Shown here: positions 1 to 11,000 of the stretch, piece after piece | How the letters are laid out: each line of letters begins with the position of its first letter | Numbering within the stretch: the stretch's first letter is position 1 | Source: Clytia hemisphaerica | Taxonomy: Eukaryota > Cnidaria > Hydrozoa > Leptothecata > Clytiidae | Assembly (NCBI GenBank): GCA_902728285.1 | Contig: CACVBU010001002.1 | Coordinates: 219,970 to 283,969, forward strand | DNA length: 64,000 nt | Direction of reading: 5' to 3' | Notes under the pieces: generated by a model | What the model was told of the DNA's origin: nothing | Seen by the model: only the letters and a program-made list of their open reading frames with translations | The model's database searches: none | Translations under genes and position numbers: made by a program

Positions 1-221
1 GGGGGTAGGGGGGGGCTATGCCCCCAATAATTTTTTCAAAAATGGTTATTTTGCAAAAAGCAAAGTTTTTCTTTTTTAATTTGTCATAATTGTCTTTTAA
101 GTGCATGTTTTGAGTGCATTTTCAAGCAATCTAGAGCTCAAATTTTCAAAATTTTCCCCATCGGGCCAAATCAAGGTTGGTCCTCGCGGTGTCACTAAAC
201 TTCAGCCCCCCTCCCCCCCCC
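1..221. repeat. G-run/C-run bounded repeat, cut by window start
   Basis: The segment opens with a G-rich run and closes near 205-221 with AGCCCCCC followed by a C run. These read as crude inverted ends (GGGGGGGGCT against AGCCCCCC). The interior is T-rich and non-coding. It resembles the other G-run/C-run bounded elements in this window, but its left end lies outside, so neither target duplication nor full length can be judged. Confidence 0.4.
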
Positions 222-577
222 AATATGAAAGTGCTTCCTACGGCATTGTATTATGACGGTAAACAAATTTTCTAATGCAGGAAGAGTACTCTGTACCAGA
301 GTGTATCTCACGTTTATCGCTTCGTGGTACGGTAATGAATTTTGAAATAAGCCGTAGGTACTGACTGGGTTTGTGTAAAGACAACAGGAAGAGCCGTAAA
401 GTTCGATATGAAAAATGTCATGTTTGACAAATATATTATAAGCAATATAGTGATAGGACTGCAAAAGAAAAAAATAAGGAAATAACAAAAACTATTTTAT
501 AAATTAACAAATATATAAGCTTATCTTCATTGAAATTAAATACTAATATTTCTTTGAAATAAATGGCATTCGTTGTT
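222..577. other. No gene seen
   Basis: AT-rich sequence between the terminal repeat and the 3' end of the TPR gene. The only open frame here is short, lacks recognisable motifs and starts in no clear context, so I read it as chance. Confidence 0.5.
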
Positions 578-589
578 TTTAATGATGAA

Positions 590-2836
590 CTACAGTATTC
601 CATCAACCTCCTTTTTAATGAAATTGAAAACCTCTGCTGAATAGAAAGCAGATTTTCTCGTTAATTCAATTTTGTCTTGTTTAGTCGGACATTTCTGATC
701 CAATAATTGAAGCTGCACTTTCTTTAAATCATGTTCTCCTTTGTTTCGTACTTTCACATAATCTCCAACATAAGAATAGTCGTTGGGATTAAGCTTTTCG
801 ACAAAAAAAAGGAACATTTGAGTGTATCTGGTACTAAAATCCTCCCACTTGCAATCCTTCTCGAAAAATTTCTTCAAATCTTCCTTCGTTTGAGAAACCT
901 TCTGGTTAGGATAGTAAAGAATATCCTTGCCTTCTGGATGGTACAAGTTTTCCTTGATGTATTTCATTGTACGTTCTAAAACAACTTTACTGTCATGGAA
1001 AATACTTACAATTTTATCCGCTAGTTCAGTTGCTGTAAATTTCGATTCAATAATCATTTTTTCAAACTGGATAAAGTTTTCCTTTAACTCCGTTATATTG
1101 TCATCCGAAAATTTTGTTTCAATCTCAATTATTCGACTTTTAAGTTCGAATTCCTTTTTATTGTGAAAATCAGAGATCTTTGGAATAAGCTGGTCCATTT
1201 CTTTCTTGATTTTCTGAACATCCAGACCAATTCTTCGCTTGTTTTTAATGATCTTGAAGTACAAGGATAATTCACGCTCTTGAAGGGCATCTGTATTGCT
1301 TGAGATTTTAACTTTTTGTAAGTAAAATAGTGCACTTTCATAATGACCACTCAGCTCATAGATCCATGCTTTTGTTTTTAAGACTTTCACTTGGTCACCT
1401 TTTTCTTTAGAGGCCAACTGTAAAAGCTCTTCACGTGCATTTTTAACAAATTTCAACTCATAAAAGTTATCCTGGTCGGTACCTAAGCTAGCTTTCCGAA
1501 AGGTTTCTTCCAAATATTTCTCCACTTCTTCGGAATCAAATTCTCGGTAGTATTCAGAGAGTCGGTAACAAACTTCGATTTCACTCCTTAAATCGAATTG
1601 GTTTTTGTTGAGACGCTCCTCGGCCTTCTTATACCAAAAGGTGCATTCCTTTTTATGATGATCTGCTTTGTTTCGATAGAGGTTTTTCTCTGCTTGTTTT
1701 CCGCCTTTTTTGGATGCTTCTTCGTTAAAGGTTTTGTAAGCTCTTAGGTGAATATTTGCTATTTTCGTAATATCGAATGGCTTTGCATTATCTGAATCTA
1801 CGTTTTCTGTAAAGTATTTGACAGCATTCTTTAGACTCGCTTCATCAAGTCGTCTAGGAGCTCCCTTCTTCTTCCAACAACTGTTTACCCATTTTTGTTG
1901 ATAGATATTTCCTAATCCGCGTAGTGTTTTCATTGAACTTGGATTTATAGTTTCAGCTATATTATAAAGTTCTAATGCTTTATCATCTCTTCCTATGTCT
2001 GTGTATAATCCAGCTGCTTCTTCTAAGACAATTATATTTCTCTGTTTATCTTTATCCAAAGGAACTTGCTCGAGGATAGCTACCACCTCCTCTGTCCCAT
2101 GTGGCTTTCTTTGTTTAAGCAAATGTCTTGCTAATTTCAATCCCACGAAATGATAAGTTGGGTCCAATTCAACTGCATGTCTTAGTAAAGTTTCTATTTC
2201 GTCATTTTCCTGTCTCGTTCTTTCCATACCAGCTGATCCATGCAACTTAACAAGAGCTAAACCGAAGACCCATTCGGCAGTTTCTTTCGATTTTAAAGCC
2301 TCTTGATAGAAGTTGATCGATTCGTTATGCATCCGAAAATAGTTGGCTGAGTACCCCTGCATGGCTAAAACTTCTGGATTTTTTGGAATGTTTGTTATCT
2401 TTTTAATCTCGTTGTATTCACATTGTATTTGTTGCGTTTGGTACTGAGGGTCTTCAGATTTATTTTTGCTCCATTTTTTATGGTTGAAATAAATCAGATT
2501 CCCATACGCTATAGCTCGGTAACCACAGCTCTCTTTCTCACATGCATCGAGTGCATTTTGAAAAGCCTTTTCAGCTTTCTGTAGGTATTCAGCTCCATTG
2601 CTCTCCTTCTTCAAATACAACTGCGTGTAAAGAAAGCCTTGTAGTGAATAAAGTTGAGGGAAATTTCGTTTTGGGCTGTCTTCTGATTGAGCGTTTAATT
2701 CTCCTTCGATTGTTGCGATGCGATCTTGCAACCAAAGTTCTGTTTTTTGCTCCTTGTTCATGTTCATGAAATCCCAATTGAAACAACAGTGGATTGTTGA
2801 AAGGATATCAACTTGATTCGGTGAATAGCTTGCCAT
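590..2836 (-). CDS. IFIT-like TPR protein with C-terminal HEPN-like motif
   Basis: Single coding exon of 748 residues. The start is the ATG at 2836; the GTG just upstream is not used in animals. A pyrimidine tract and CAG at 2842-2844 directly upstream form a good splice acceptor, so there is probably an intron in the 5' UTR. Near the N-terminus CCFNWDF resembles the CHFTWNL motif at the start of vertebrate IFITs. Residues about 50-470 hold helical TPR-type pairs (for example AEYLQKAEKAFQNALDACEK, KALELYNIAETINP). Vertebrate IFITs are about 470-490 residues; this protein has roughly 270 more. In that extra part R697-H702 read RNKGEH, which fits the RNxxxH catalytic motif of HEPN ribonucleases, followed by an amphipathic final helix. 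Family knowledge: IFITs bind viral RNA ends and HEPN domains often cut RNA. An antiviral RNA-sensing or RNA-cutting role here is inference. ATTAAA lies at 578-583 just past the stop. Confidence 0.75.
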   Translation of the reverse strand: MASYSPNQVDILSTIHCCFNWDFMNMNKEQKTELWLQDRIATIEGELNAQSEDSPKRNFPQLYSLQGFLYTQLYLKKESNGAEYLQKAEKAFQNALDACEKESCGYRAIAYGNLIYFNHKKWSKNKSEDPQYQTQQIQCEYNEIKKITNIPKNPEVLAMQGYSANYFRMHNESINFYQEALKSKETAEWVFGLALVKLHGSAGMERTRQENDEIETLLRHAVELDPTYHFVGLKLARHLLKQRKPHGTEEVVAILEQVPLDKDKQRNIIVLEEAAGLYTDIGRDDKALELYNIAETINPSSMKTLRGLGNIYQQKWVNSCWKKKGAPRRLDEASLKNAVKYFTENVDSDNAKPFDITKIANIHLRAYKTFNEEASKKGGKQAEKNLYRNKADHHKKECTFWYKKAEERLNKNQFDLRSEIEVCYRLSEYYREFDSEEVEKYLEETFRKASLGTDQDNFYELKFVKNAREELLQLASKEKGDQVKVLKTKAWIYELSGHYESALFYLQKVKISSNTDALQERELSLYFKIIKNKRRIGLDVQKIKKEMDQLIPKISDFHNKKEFELKSRIIEIETKFSDDNITELKENFIQFEKMIIESKFTATELADKIVSIFHDSKVVLERTMKYIKENLYHPEGKDILYYPNQKVSQTKEDLKKFFEKDCKWEDFSTRYTQMFLFFVEKLNPNDYSYVGDYVKVRNKGEHDLKKVQLQLLDQKCPTKQDKIELTRKSAFYSAEVFNFIKKEVDGIL

Positions 2837-2841
2837 CACAA

Positions 2842-2860
2842 CTGAAAAGAAAAAAAACTT
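2842..2860 (-). promoter_or_regulatory. Splice acceptor of a 5'-UTR intron (TPR gene)
   Basis: On the minus strand a T/C tract ends in CAG, five bases before the ATG of the TPR gene. This mirrors vertebrate IFIT genes, where almost the whole protein lies in the last exon. The partner 5' exon was not located; it should lie between about 2.9 and 5 kb. Confidence 0.55.
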
Positions 2861-3853
2861 TTACAGAAGGCAGGCTAGTGCAAGAAAATAAAAAAATGAT
2901 CAAAGCAAAAAATATAAAGAGCAAAGGAAACTTCGTCATCGCTCCATTATACATTTTAGATTACACGATCTTAAATATAAAGCGAATTGAATTCTTAAAC
3001 TCACCGATTCGAAGAAAAAGACTACGATTCTAACACTTGATGTCTTTCTGTTTCAATCAAACTGTCCTCCAACACTCTCATCTGCACTGCCCAAACTTGG
3101 GACAGACGTTTAGTAAGCAGAAAAAAAATTGACTCAACTTTGCATAAAATGAATGACTTTTCCTCTCTCTATTTTCTGAGAAATAGAAGCATGAGTAATT
3201 TAGAAGCTTCTAGTCAAAATACCATAGAAACATGTACAATACGAGATTTACAAAATGATTGACAGCAAATCAATCACATGACAAATCTTATGAAAAAATT
3301 ATTACTCGATAAAAAAAATTTAATATAGGTCATATTCATAATCTCCGAGCTGATCCTGATTACTACACAAACTCTGACATAGAGTTTGCCTTCGGTGGTG
3401 ATACAGCCATTAACATTTTCATCCAGATTTGAGTTGAAAGTTAAACTAGTTATTGAGGGCAGTTATTAGTTGGAATACCACAATTAAACCAAGATATATT
3501 GGACGATATATCCTCAGATCCAAATTATTGTTTTTCTTTTCGTTCTCAAGCAAAGGGCAACACGGTTTTGGATAGGGTTTGGTTGATAAGGCTGCACCCC
3601 CTCCTAAAGACATGAATTTTTTTTGAGACACCCTTCTTAAGTGTGGCAAAAAAAATTTGACACCCCCTAGAATCCTCCACCCCCTTACTAGATACTTTCT
3701 GACCACTCCCTAAATATATTTTGCTTTCTTACATTATTTAAACGTTTTCAAATACATGCATATACCAAGGTAAAGATTAGGCTAAATATAAGATCATTCA
3801 TGATTGAAGTTTTTAGACCTGTTTATACTGCTTTTCCACCTAAACAGGCCTGA
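2861..3853. other. Upstream flank of TPR gene, no coding exon recognised
   Basis: AT-rich, no recognised exon. Around 3590-3690 there are C-rich stretches (CACCCCCTCC, GACACCCCCTAG, CCACCCCCTT) of the kind seen in the G-run/C-run repeats elsewhere, so at least this part is probably repeat-derived. Confidence 0.4.
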
Positions 3854-4213
3854 TGCCCGGGAGGGGTACTACCCTTGTCGACCGACGGGGGTGCTCCGCT
3901 GAGGTTCGAAAAATGGACCCTACGTGGGAATCGAAATTTGCGAAAAAAGTGACCCTGAATGGGACTGAAATTCCAAAATTTTCCCAAATTTTCTACTTTT
4001 TCCCCAAATTTTCCAAAAATAGGCACCCTACGAGGGACTGATTTTTCTATTTTGGTGTTTTTGCGACCGTGGGGACTCGTGGAGGTTAAAAAGGTACCAG
4101 TAAAATTGGGGAGGCTCAAAATAGGATAAGATTCGCTCATGAATTTGAGAAACAAATCTCCTTTGCTCAAAAGTAAAGAGGCTAGAGTCTCCCCAGTCTT
4201 CTTGCTTCCGCCC
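3854..4213. repeat. Interspersed repeat with GCCCGGG ends
   Basis: Left end GCCCGGGAGGGG and right end CCGCCCGGGC are imperfect inverted repeats. The interior has spaced units of the type GACCCTnnnnGGGACTG and ends with a stretch containing GGGGAGGCT. The 4107-4213 part is clearly similar to 9373-9476. Short open frames here are products of the repeat, not genes. Confidence 0.6.
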
Positions 4214-5059
4214 GGGCTGTTGTTAAACGGGTCACACGTTCTAGAGGCTGTAACTCGCTCGATGCAAGTTTTCGGTATGAGAAAAATATTTATATATTGA
4301 AATAAACGAGCTTCAAAGCACCCTACTGTACCAGAAATGACTGACTTGTCAATTAAAAGGCTTTATAGACGGATACCGACTGTCGTTTGTTAACCCTGGT
4401 TCTCTTATCGTGACTTAACAATAGCTTGGATTTCTTGTTTGAGTAAAAAAAACGATTTAAGTTAATTTCATACTCAAAGTTTCATCATAGTCACAAGAAG
4501 AGAGATAACGTCTCTTGTTGTGACTATGGTTTCATGTCATCCAGGATGGCAATCTTCAATGAAATAAACGCTCTATAAAAATCTACAATTTAACTACCCT
4601 GAGTATCAGAGATCAGAGGCCAAGTTTTCAAAGAGAAAATATTAAACTCTGAGGACGAGAAAATCTCGAGGAGAAATTTCCGTCTGTGACGGTTTGGATT
4701 TCATGGACAAGCTGAGGTCACATTATTTCAGAACAAGAGCCATATAAATTGACATGGTGAGTATCTAGTGAATTTCTGAAACAGAAAGTAATAAAGTTGT
4801 GTTAATATCTCTCAAGTATAACCAGTTGTTTATACAAAATAAATCAAACATTTACCCCCGTCACTGGTTAAAATGATACAATTTCAAAAAAAGTCAAGGT
4901 TTTATACCTTATATAGAAAGTAATTGCGCGTTGGCAGTATATTTACACCTGTGCAAGCAAAACTTTGGAATAAGAGATTGAATGGCTGTTTACATCGATA
5001 CATGATTTGAGTATATAGTTATTTCATGTGAGGGTATTCTCCATGTAAGGAGCAGTGAA
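4214..5059. other. 5' flank of the SRCR gene
   Basis: No coding exon seen. A short inverted repeat (AGTCACAAGAAG at 4490-4501 and CTTGTTGTGACT at 4515-4526) could form a hairpin. The promoter of the SRCR gene should lie here, but I see no confident TATA box or initiator. Confidence 0.4.
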
Positions 5060-8000
5060 ATGAAGGTTTTCAGTTTTTTCGCCTTTATTGTAGCGGTATC
5101 TTTCGCAGAGGTAAGCATTACTGTCTCGATGAGAACTTGAACGTCTAGTCACAAACATTTCTATCATCATTATTCAAAGGTAGATTTTAAGTGAATTATG
5201 ACAGTTTGATTTAAAACATTCGTACAATAATGACCGGTTAGTGAGAGCTGTACTGAGAAATGTTTCCCGAGGTCAAGTAACGACCGAGCTTGCGAGGTTG
5301 TTGCGTTGACCGAGGGCAATATTTTCAGTACAGCACGAAAAAACCGGTCATTATTGTATTTGTTAACCGTTTCCTTCAGCTTCGATTGATTTTTAGCGCG
5401 TTATCCAGGAAAAATATAACAATAGCGTTCAGTTTGAGGTCGTTGTTGTTATTTTCTGCCCGCGCAGTTTGATTATTAGTTAGCCTGAGAGTGTCATTTG
5501 GGCTCGACGCGAAGCGGAGGGCGCAAATGGCACTAGAGGGCTAATAATCAAACTGCAAGGACAGAATAAATGACCACAACGAACGAAAGCTTAACGCTAT
5601 TACTATTATTATCCATATCAGACATTCAAACAACGTTTTTTTCTAGCGTCAGCCAAGTATTTTCGCTTCAATGCAATGACTTTAACAAGTTTTGAGTATC
5701 CTTGCTAGCGGGCCGCAAATGACCGAAAAGTGTTTTTTCTGACGTCGGTTTAGTCTCGCCGCTTCAATGCAATGACTTCAATAAAGTTCCGAGCGGGCCG
5801 CAAATGACGTTATCGCCCTATAACCAGGGCGGTTAATGATATTCCAGCCCTCTGAAGCGCGACGCCTTAGTTTTCTCAGCGCGGGTATGAATATTTGAGT
5901 CATAGAACCTTTCAATACCGCCCGCCGTTCGAATCTTTAATGGCTTACTTAATGACCGCTATATTATATGGATAATAATAGCGTCGCAGGAAATTTAACG
6001 TTGCATTGCTGTCAATCGAATGTTTACATTCGAAAATCCGGGGGTAATGTTTGACGTTTTTTGACGAAATAAAGCGAAAAAAAAAACAAGGGAAAGAGAG
6101 ATCAAAAATTGTTTTATTTTCTGACGTCAGAAACAAAAAATGAGAGAAATGATGTCAACGCATTGTTCATTTTTCTTTGAAAAAGTGACGTCACAATGAA
6201 CTTTCCTAACGACGGGCAACTCTGGGCAGTGTAGGCCCGTCGTCATGCGAAAAGAACCAATTGCATTGCGCAAAAAGCCATGTAGCCCGCTTCGAAAAAG
6301 TAACCGGTTAACAAACTTTAATATTAACCCTTTCAGTCCCAGAGACCTGCAGAGCATAGGCGTAGCGAGATACCCTGCAAAATTTATGAGAGAGTGCAGT
6401 CGTTTATGACATATTCATTATCTTTTGATAAAACAAAGACAATAATTACAGTGTCGTAAAAACGCTCTCATCCATAATTCCATATAAGTGCAAAATATAT
6501 ATTTTGCAGGGTATCTCGCTACGCCTTTGCAGAGCTTGTCCTCCGGCACCGAACTCTCACAAGAACTAAAACATCTTTGGAACTCTCGTAGGTACCATTA
6601 GAAAGAGCATGAAATTTTAAAGAAAAAAGTTGGTTTCGGGGCATCCTTGCCCCTTAACCGGCGAAACTTTTGAAATTTTTTGCTAAAGAAAGTGAAAAGC
6701 TCTGGGGCTGAAAGGTTAAGCACTTAATGATAGCTGGTTTATGACACTCTTTTTTATATAATTAGGGTAATTTTAGGACAAAAGTGAGCCTGAAAATAAG
6801 AATACGATTGTAAGAACAGCAACTTGAGGTAAGTGTCAAAAAAACCAAAGAAAGATCAAATATCAGCAAAAATTTACCAGTTCTTAAAAAAGAATTCAAT
6901 AAATACTCTTTTTGGGCTTTTCAGGCACGCCAAAAGGGACTGGATGAGCATCGAAAAGACATTCTCCTACCCCGAAAGAAAGCTTTACAATATCTAACAG
7001 TCCGAAGATCAAAGAGAAGCTATGAGAGTAGAAGAGAGTTAGTGGAAGAATGCTGTCAACAGGATACACCATGTGACTATCATGAAAAGAAGGAATATGT
7101 GGAAGATGGAGTCTTCAGCTCTATGGATGATGTTTACCAATATTTGAGGTATAAATTCCATTGTCATTTACCGATTAGGCTTCTGCTCATCCTCTAGCGA
7201 AAAAAGGTTCTTCAATAGAGGCTACTTAATACTCGGTAGATCCTTTTTCCTAGAATATGCCGCTTTTCGCTGAGTTTCTTCTATATAGAAAGTATATCTA
7301 TAGAGCTCTGCAATTCAGAATATACTTGCACGTGCTTGGATTGAAATACTAGAGGTTTATTTCATTTCGTAGTTCTATCTGAATAGATATTATTTGAGAC
7401 AACTTTTGGTTTGAATGACCCTCCACAGTATCAACTGAAATACAAACGAAGCGAGCATGAAATAATTTGTGAGTGAAGGTAGAGAGTCTATCACCATATT
7501 TCCTTAACACCCTGCCTGGAAGAGCTTGGGATTCAAACACAGTCCATTGCAGTAAAAGTCTGTGATCGAAACCTTCACTCTACCAATCGGCAGAATGTTA
7601 GTGAGATACAGTGATAGCCTTACCCAGATGGTGAGTGAATGTATACCGGGTACATCTGCAATTTGAGCTTTACTAAGCTCATTTGACATCAATCGATACT
7701 TTGATTATCAGTCGGATTGAGAGAGAGAGTGATATGTGAGTAAAGGTAGAGAGTCTATAATAATTTATTGATAAAAGACTGTCTAAAATATACGCTTAAT
7801 GTCGATAATAACCTGACCAAAACATCCTATTGAAATCATTCAGGGAATCCTCAAGGTTTTCAAGGTTTCTACCAGAAAACTTTTAGCTTTCAAGGTTTTC
7901 AAAGTTTGAGTGTTTGCTTTCAAGATTTTTATGAATTTAATTTCCCGTAAGATGGAGAAATAATATTCTATCACATTCTATCATTACTAGAGGAACATGG

Positions 8001-11000
8001 ACATGTCCACACTTTTACTGCAACAACGACAAAGTGACCGAGAAAAGTATTCCATACAAATGGATGTGTGACAATGGTCGAGATTGCCCCAATGCTGAAG
8101 ATGAAAAATACTGCAGATTGACCATGAAATATAGAGAAATTGATATCAAGAATGGAATCAAACTTGTTGGAGGTTAGTGTAACTTCAAGTCTATGTTGTT
8201 AGAATTTAACTCTTGAAACTTAGATATATCTATAAGGTAGAGATAATGATATAGGTACGAATGTATGAAACAAGATAGGTAGTCCCCGGGGGGGGGGGGG
8301 GTTACTAGGGTTGCGAGCTGACAGGGGGTGCCGCCCAACTTTCGACCCTCGGACCCTTACCGGGACAAAAAAGGAGAAAACAAAGGAAAATTTTGTGAAT
8401 TTTACGACCCTTAGCGGGACAAATTTGACCAATTTTGACCAAATTTCGGTCTTTCCGGGGGTAAAAAGTTGACATTTTCCTATTTTTCCGACCCTTAGTG
8501 GGACTGAAATTAGATTTTCTTAGTCCCTTAGCGGCGGGAAATCCAAAAAAGGTATCCTTAAGGGCGGCACATACCGTACACTTCATTTGCCTAAGTACCC
8601 CCCCCCACCCGGAAGGTAGTCATGATGAAAGCAAAGTCTTGTACTTCGCGATATATCCCTGTCTCAAACCTGTTTGGATTTCAACAGGATTAAAGATTTT
8701 GTTTTTAAATAAGAGTGATATTGTTGGCTAACTCATCAATTTTAATTTACAAACTTTTTGATATTGAATTGACACGGAAGTGGAGCAAGATCGGTCAGAA
8801 ATAGGAAAAGAAAAACATTTTTTTTGCTTATATCAGCACAATATAACAATAAGCAGACACTGTCCTGATATGAAATATGTGTCTGATATAAAACGGGAAC
8901 ACTTATGAAAAAATAAAACCTTTAAGAGAATCGAAGTTTCGTCACCCTTATTATTCCAGGTGATTCAAAATATGAAGGCAACGTTTATCTGATGGGAAAA
9001 CCTGTTTGTGACGATGTTTGGAGTGACGATGAGGCGAAAGTAGTTTGTAGAAGTCTTGGATTCTCTTCAAAGACAATCCCGCGGTATTACCAGAACTCAA
9101 TGTTCGGTAAAGCACCAAAGAAAGATTATATTCTTGATAATGTCCAATGTGCAGGATCTGAATCACATCTTGGTCAGTGTAAATATCATATGGTACACAA
9201 TTGTGGTGAAAACGAAGTTGCTGGTGTTTTTTGTTTGGATCCAGCATCTCTAGAATTGAGAGGTAAGAATTATGTCTTCAAAGTCTTATTTCAAAGGAAT
9301 TGCTGAAATGTTAAAACTTTTCTCATCAGTAACTATTTTTGGTGAGTCAGCCCCGGCGGAACAACTGCATAAAAGCGGGGAGGCTGAAGACTAAAAATGT
9401 GGTAAAATTCGCTAGGAATTTCAGGAAAAAATCTCATTTGCCCAAAAGTGGGGAGGCTGAGGTCTCCCGACTACAGAAGGAGAGAGCACTGTTGCAACAC
9501 AATGAGGGCACTATTCTATATAGTTATCCTAAACTTAAAGAATTTTTCCCTCTACCGATTTTCTGTATTTTAAGAAGGACTTTCACATCGAACACAACAT
9601 CAAGTAAATTTATTTTTTCTTTAGGTATCAAGGATTCGCGTTCTGGAGCTGTTTACATTTCCGAGAAGCCAGTATGTGATGATGGCAAATGGTCCGATAA
9701 AGAAGCGCAGACTGTCTGCCGTCATTTATATCCTTCGAAGCCTTCACTCATCGGAAAAGCTGTCAAGGCAGATCAGTGGGTACAAATTTACTATGCCAAG
9801 AATGTCATGTCAAGTGTACATTGTAATTATAAAACCAAACAGCTAACTAATTGCAGATACACTTTCAAAAAGGGTTGTTCACAATTCGCTGGTGTTGCCT
9901 GCATCGATAATTCAACATTTGGCCTTTCGAAATCGCACAAATTTTTCGCTACCAAAAGCGCCAACGAATACGTTATTGCTAAGCTACCAGATAGCTGGAC
10001 ATCTAAAGAGACAAGCGTCTTGTGCAAACAGTTGACGGGTCATCCATACTCTGCTTACCACAAAATGGTCAAAGGTTACCGAACGGATGGTTACAAATGT
10101 TTAATAAGAGACGTCAAATGTCGTGGTGATGAAAAAGGAATCGAGGAATGTTCTTATGATATCGTTACCGATTGCCCTTCTTCATTCTATCATATTTCTG
10201 TCAAGTGTGCACAATGTGGCGACCCTGATTTTATCAAGATCATCCAATCAGCATCACCGAAAGGTGACCAACAACAACAGTACCAAGCTGTTTTGAATGC
10301 TATCTCCAAGTTGAAATCTTCTTGCAAACAGTGGGATTGTAGTCAAAACGAATACTCAAAGTATTGTGACACTCTTGATTATTTGAACAGATTGAAAGAC
10401 CTGGTAAAGCCATATAAGAATAACATCGTTTTCCTCAACACTAAATTTGATTACAGTAGTATGCTTCAGTTGAATTTCATCAATCAAAAGTTCTCCAATC
10501 TTCAGTTGGACATCCAGAACATAGGTGATAAAGTGGACAGCTTTCAACAGAAACTTGGAGCACATTTTAAGAAAATGGAGACATTTGATGCGGAGAGAAT
10601 CCGTATTGAAGTGAATACACTGACAGACGATTGGGACAATTATAAAGGAATTTTAACCAAAAATACAAATGCATTGAAAACAAGACTTGGTGATCTGAAG
10701 ACAATAGCGGCGACCGTTGTATCTCTTGATATCATCGAGCAAGTAGCAGATGTTGTCATGTTGAGTATCCAAACATATGTCGGTGGTATTGATGATGCTT
10801 TCGGGAATATTGTCGAATTGAGAAGAACATTAGCTGACTTAGCTAAAAAAGCAGCTGACGCAGCCCGAATTCATTTCATTGGCAAAGAGATTGCAAAACT
10901 TCAAAAGATTTATACCAATCTTCAAAGTAGAATGGAAAGGAATAAAGACAAGATTGCAATTTTCAAGAAACTCTTTTCTGAGATTCAATCAATGAAACAA

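Noticed and set aside
2837..2839. GTG start one codon upstream of the TPR gene ATG
   Set aside because: Nuclear animal genes start at ATG, and the GTG lies within five bases of a strong splice acceptor.
9339..9624. N-terminal extension of the last SRCR exon
   Set aside because: It is intron sequence: a clean acceptor at 9623-9624 keeps phase with exon 4, and the extension overlaps a dispersed repeat.
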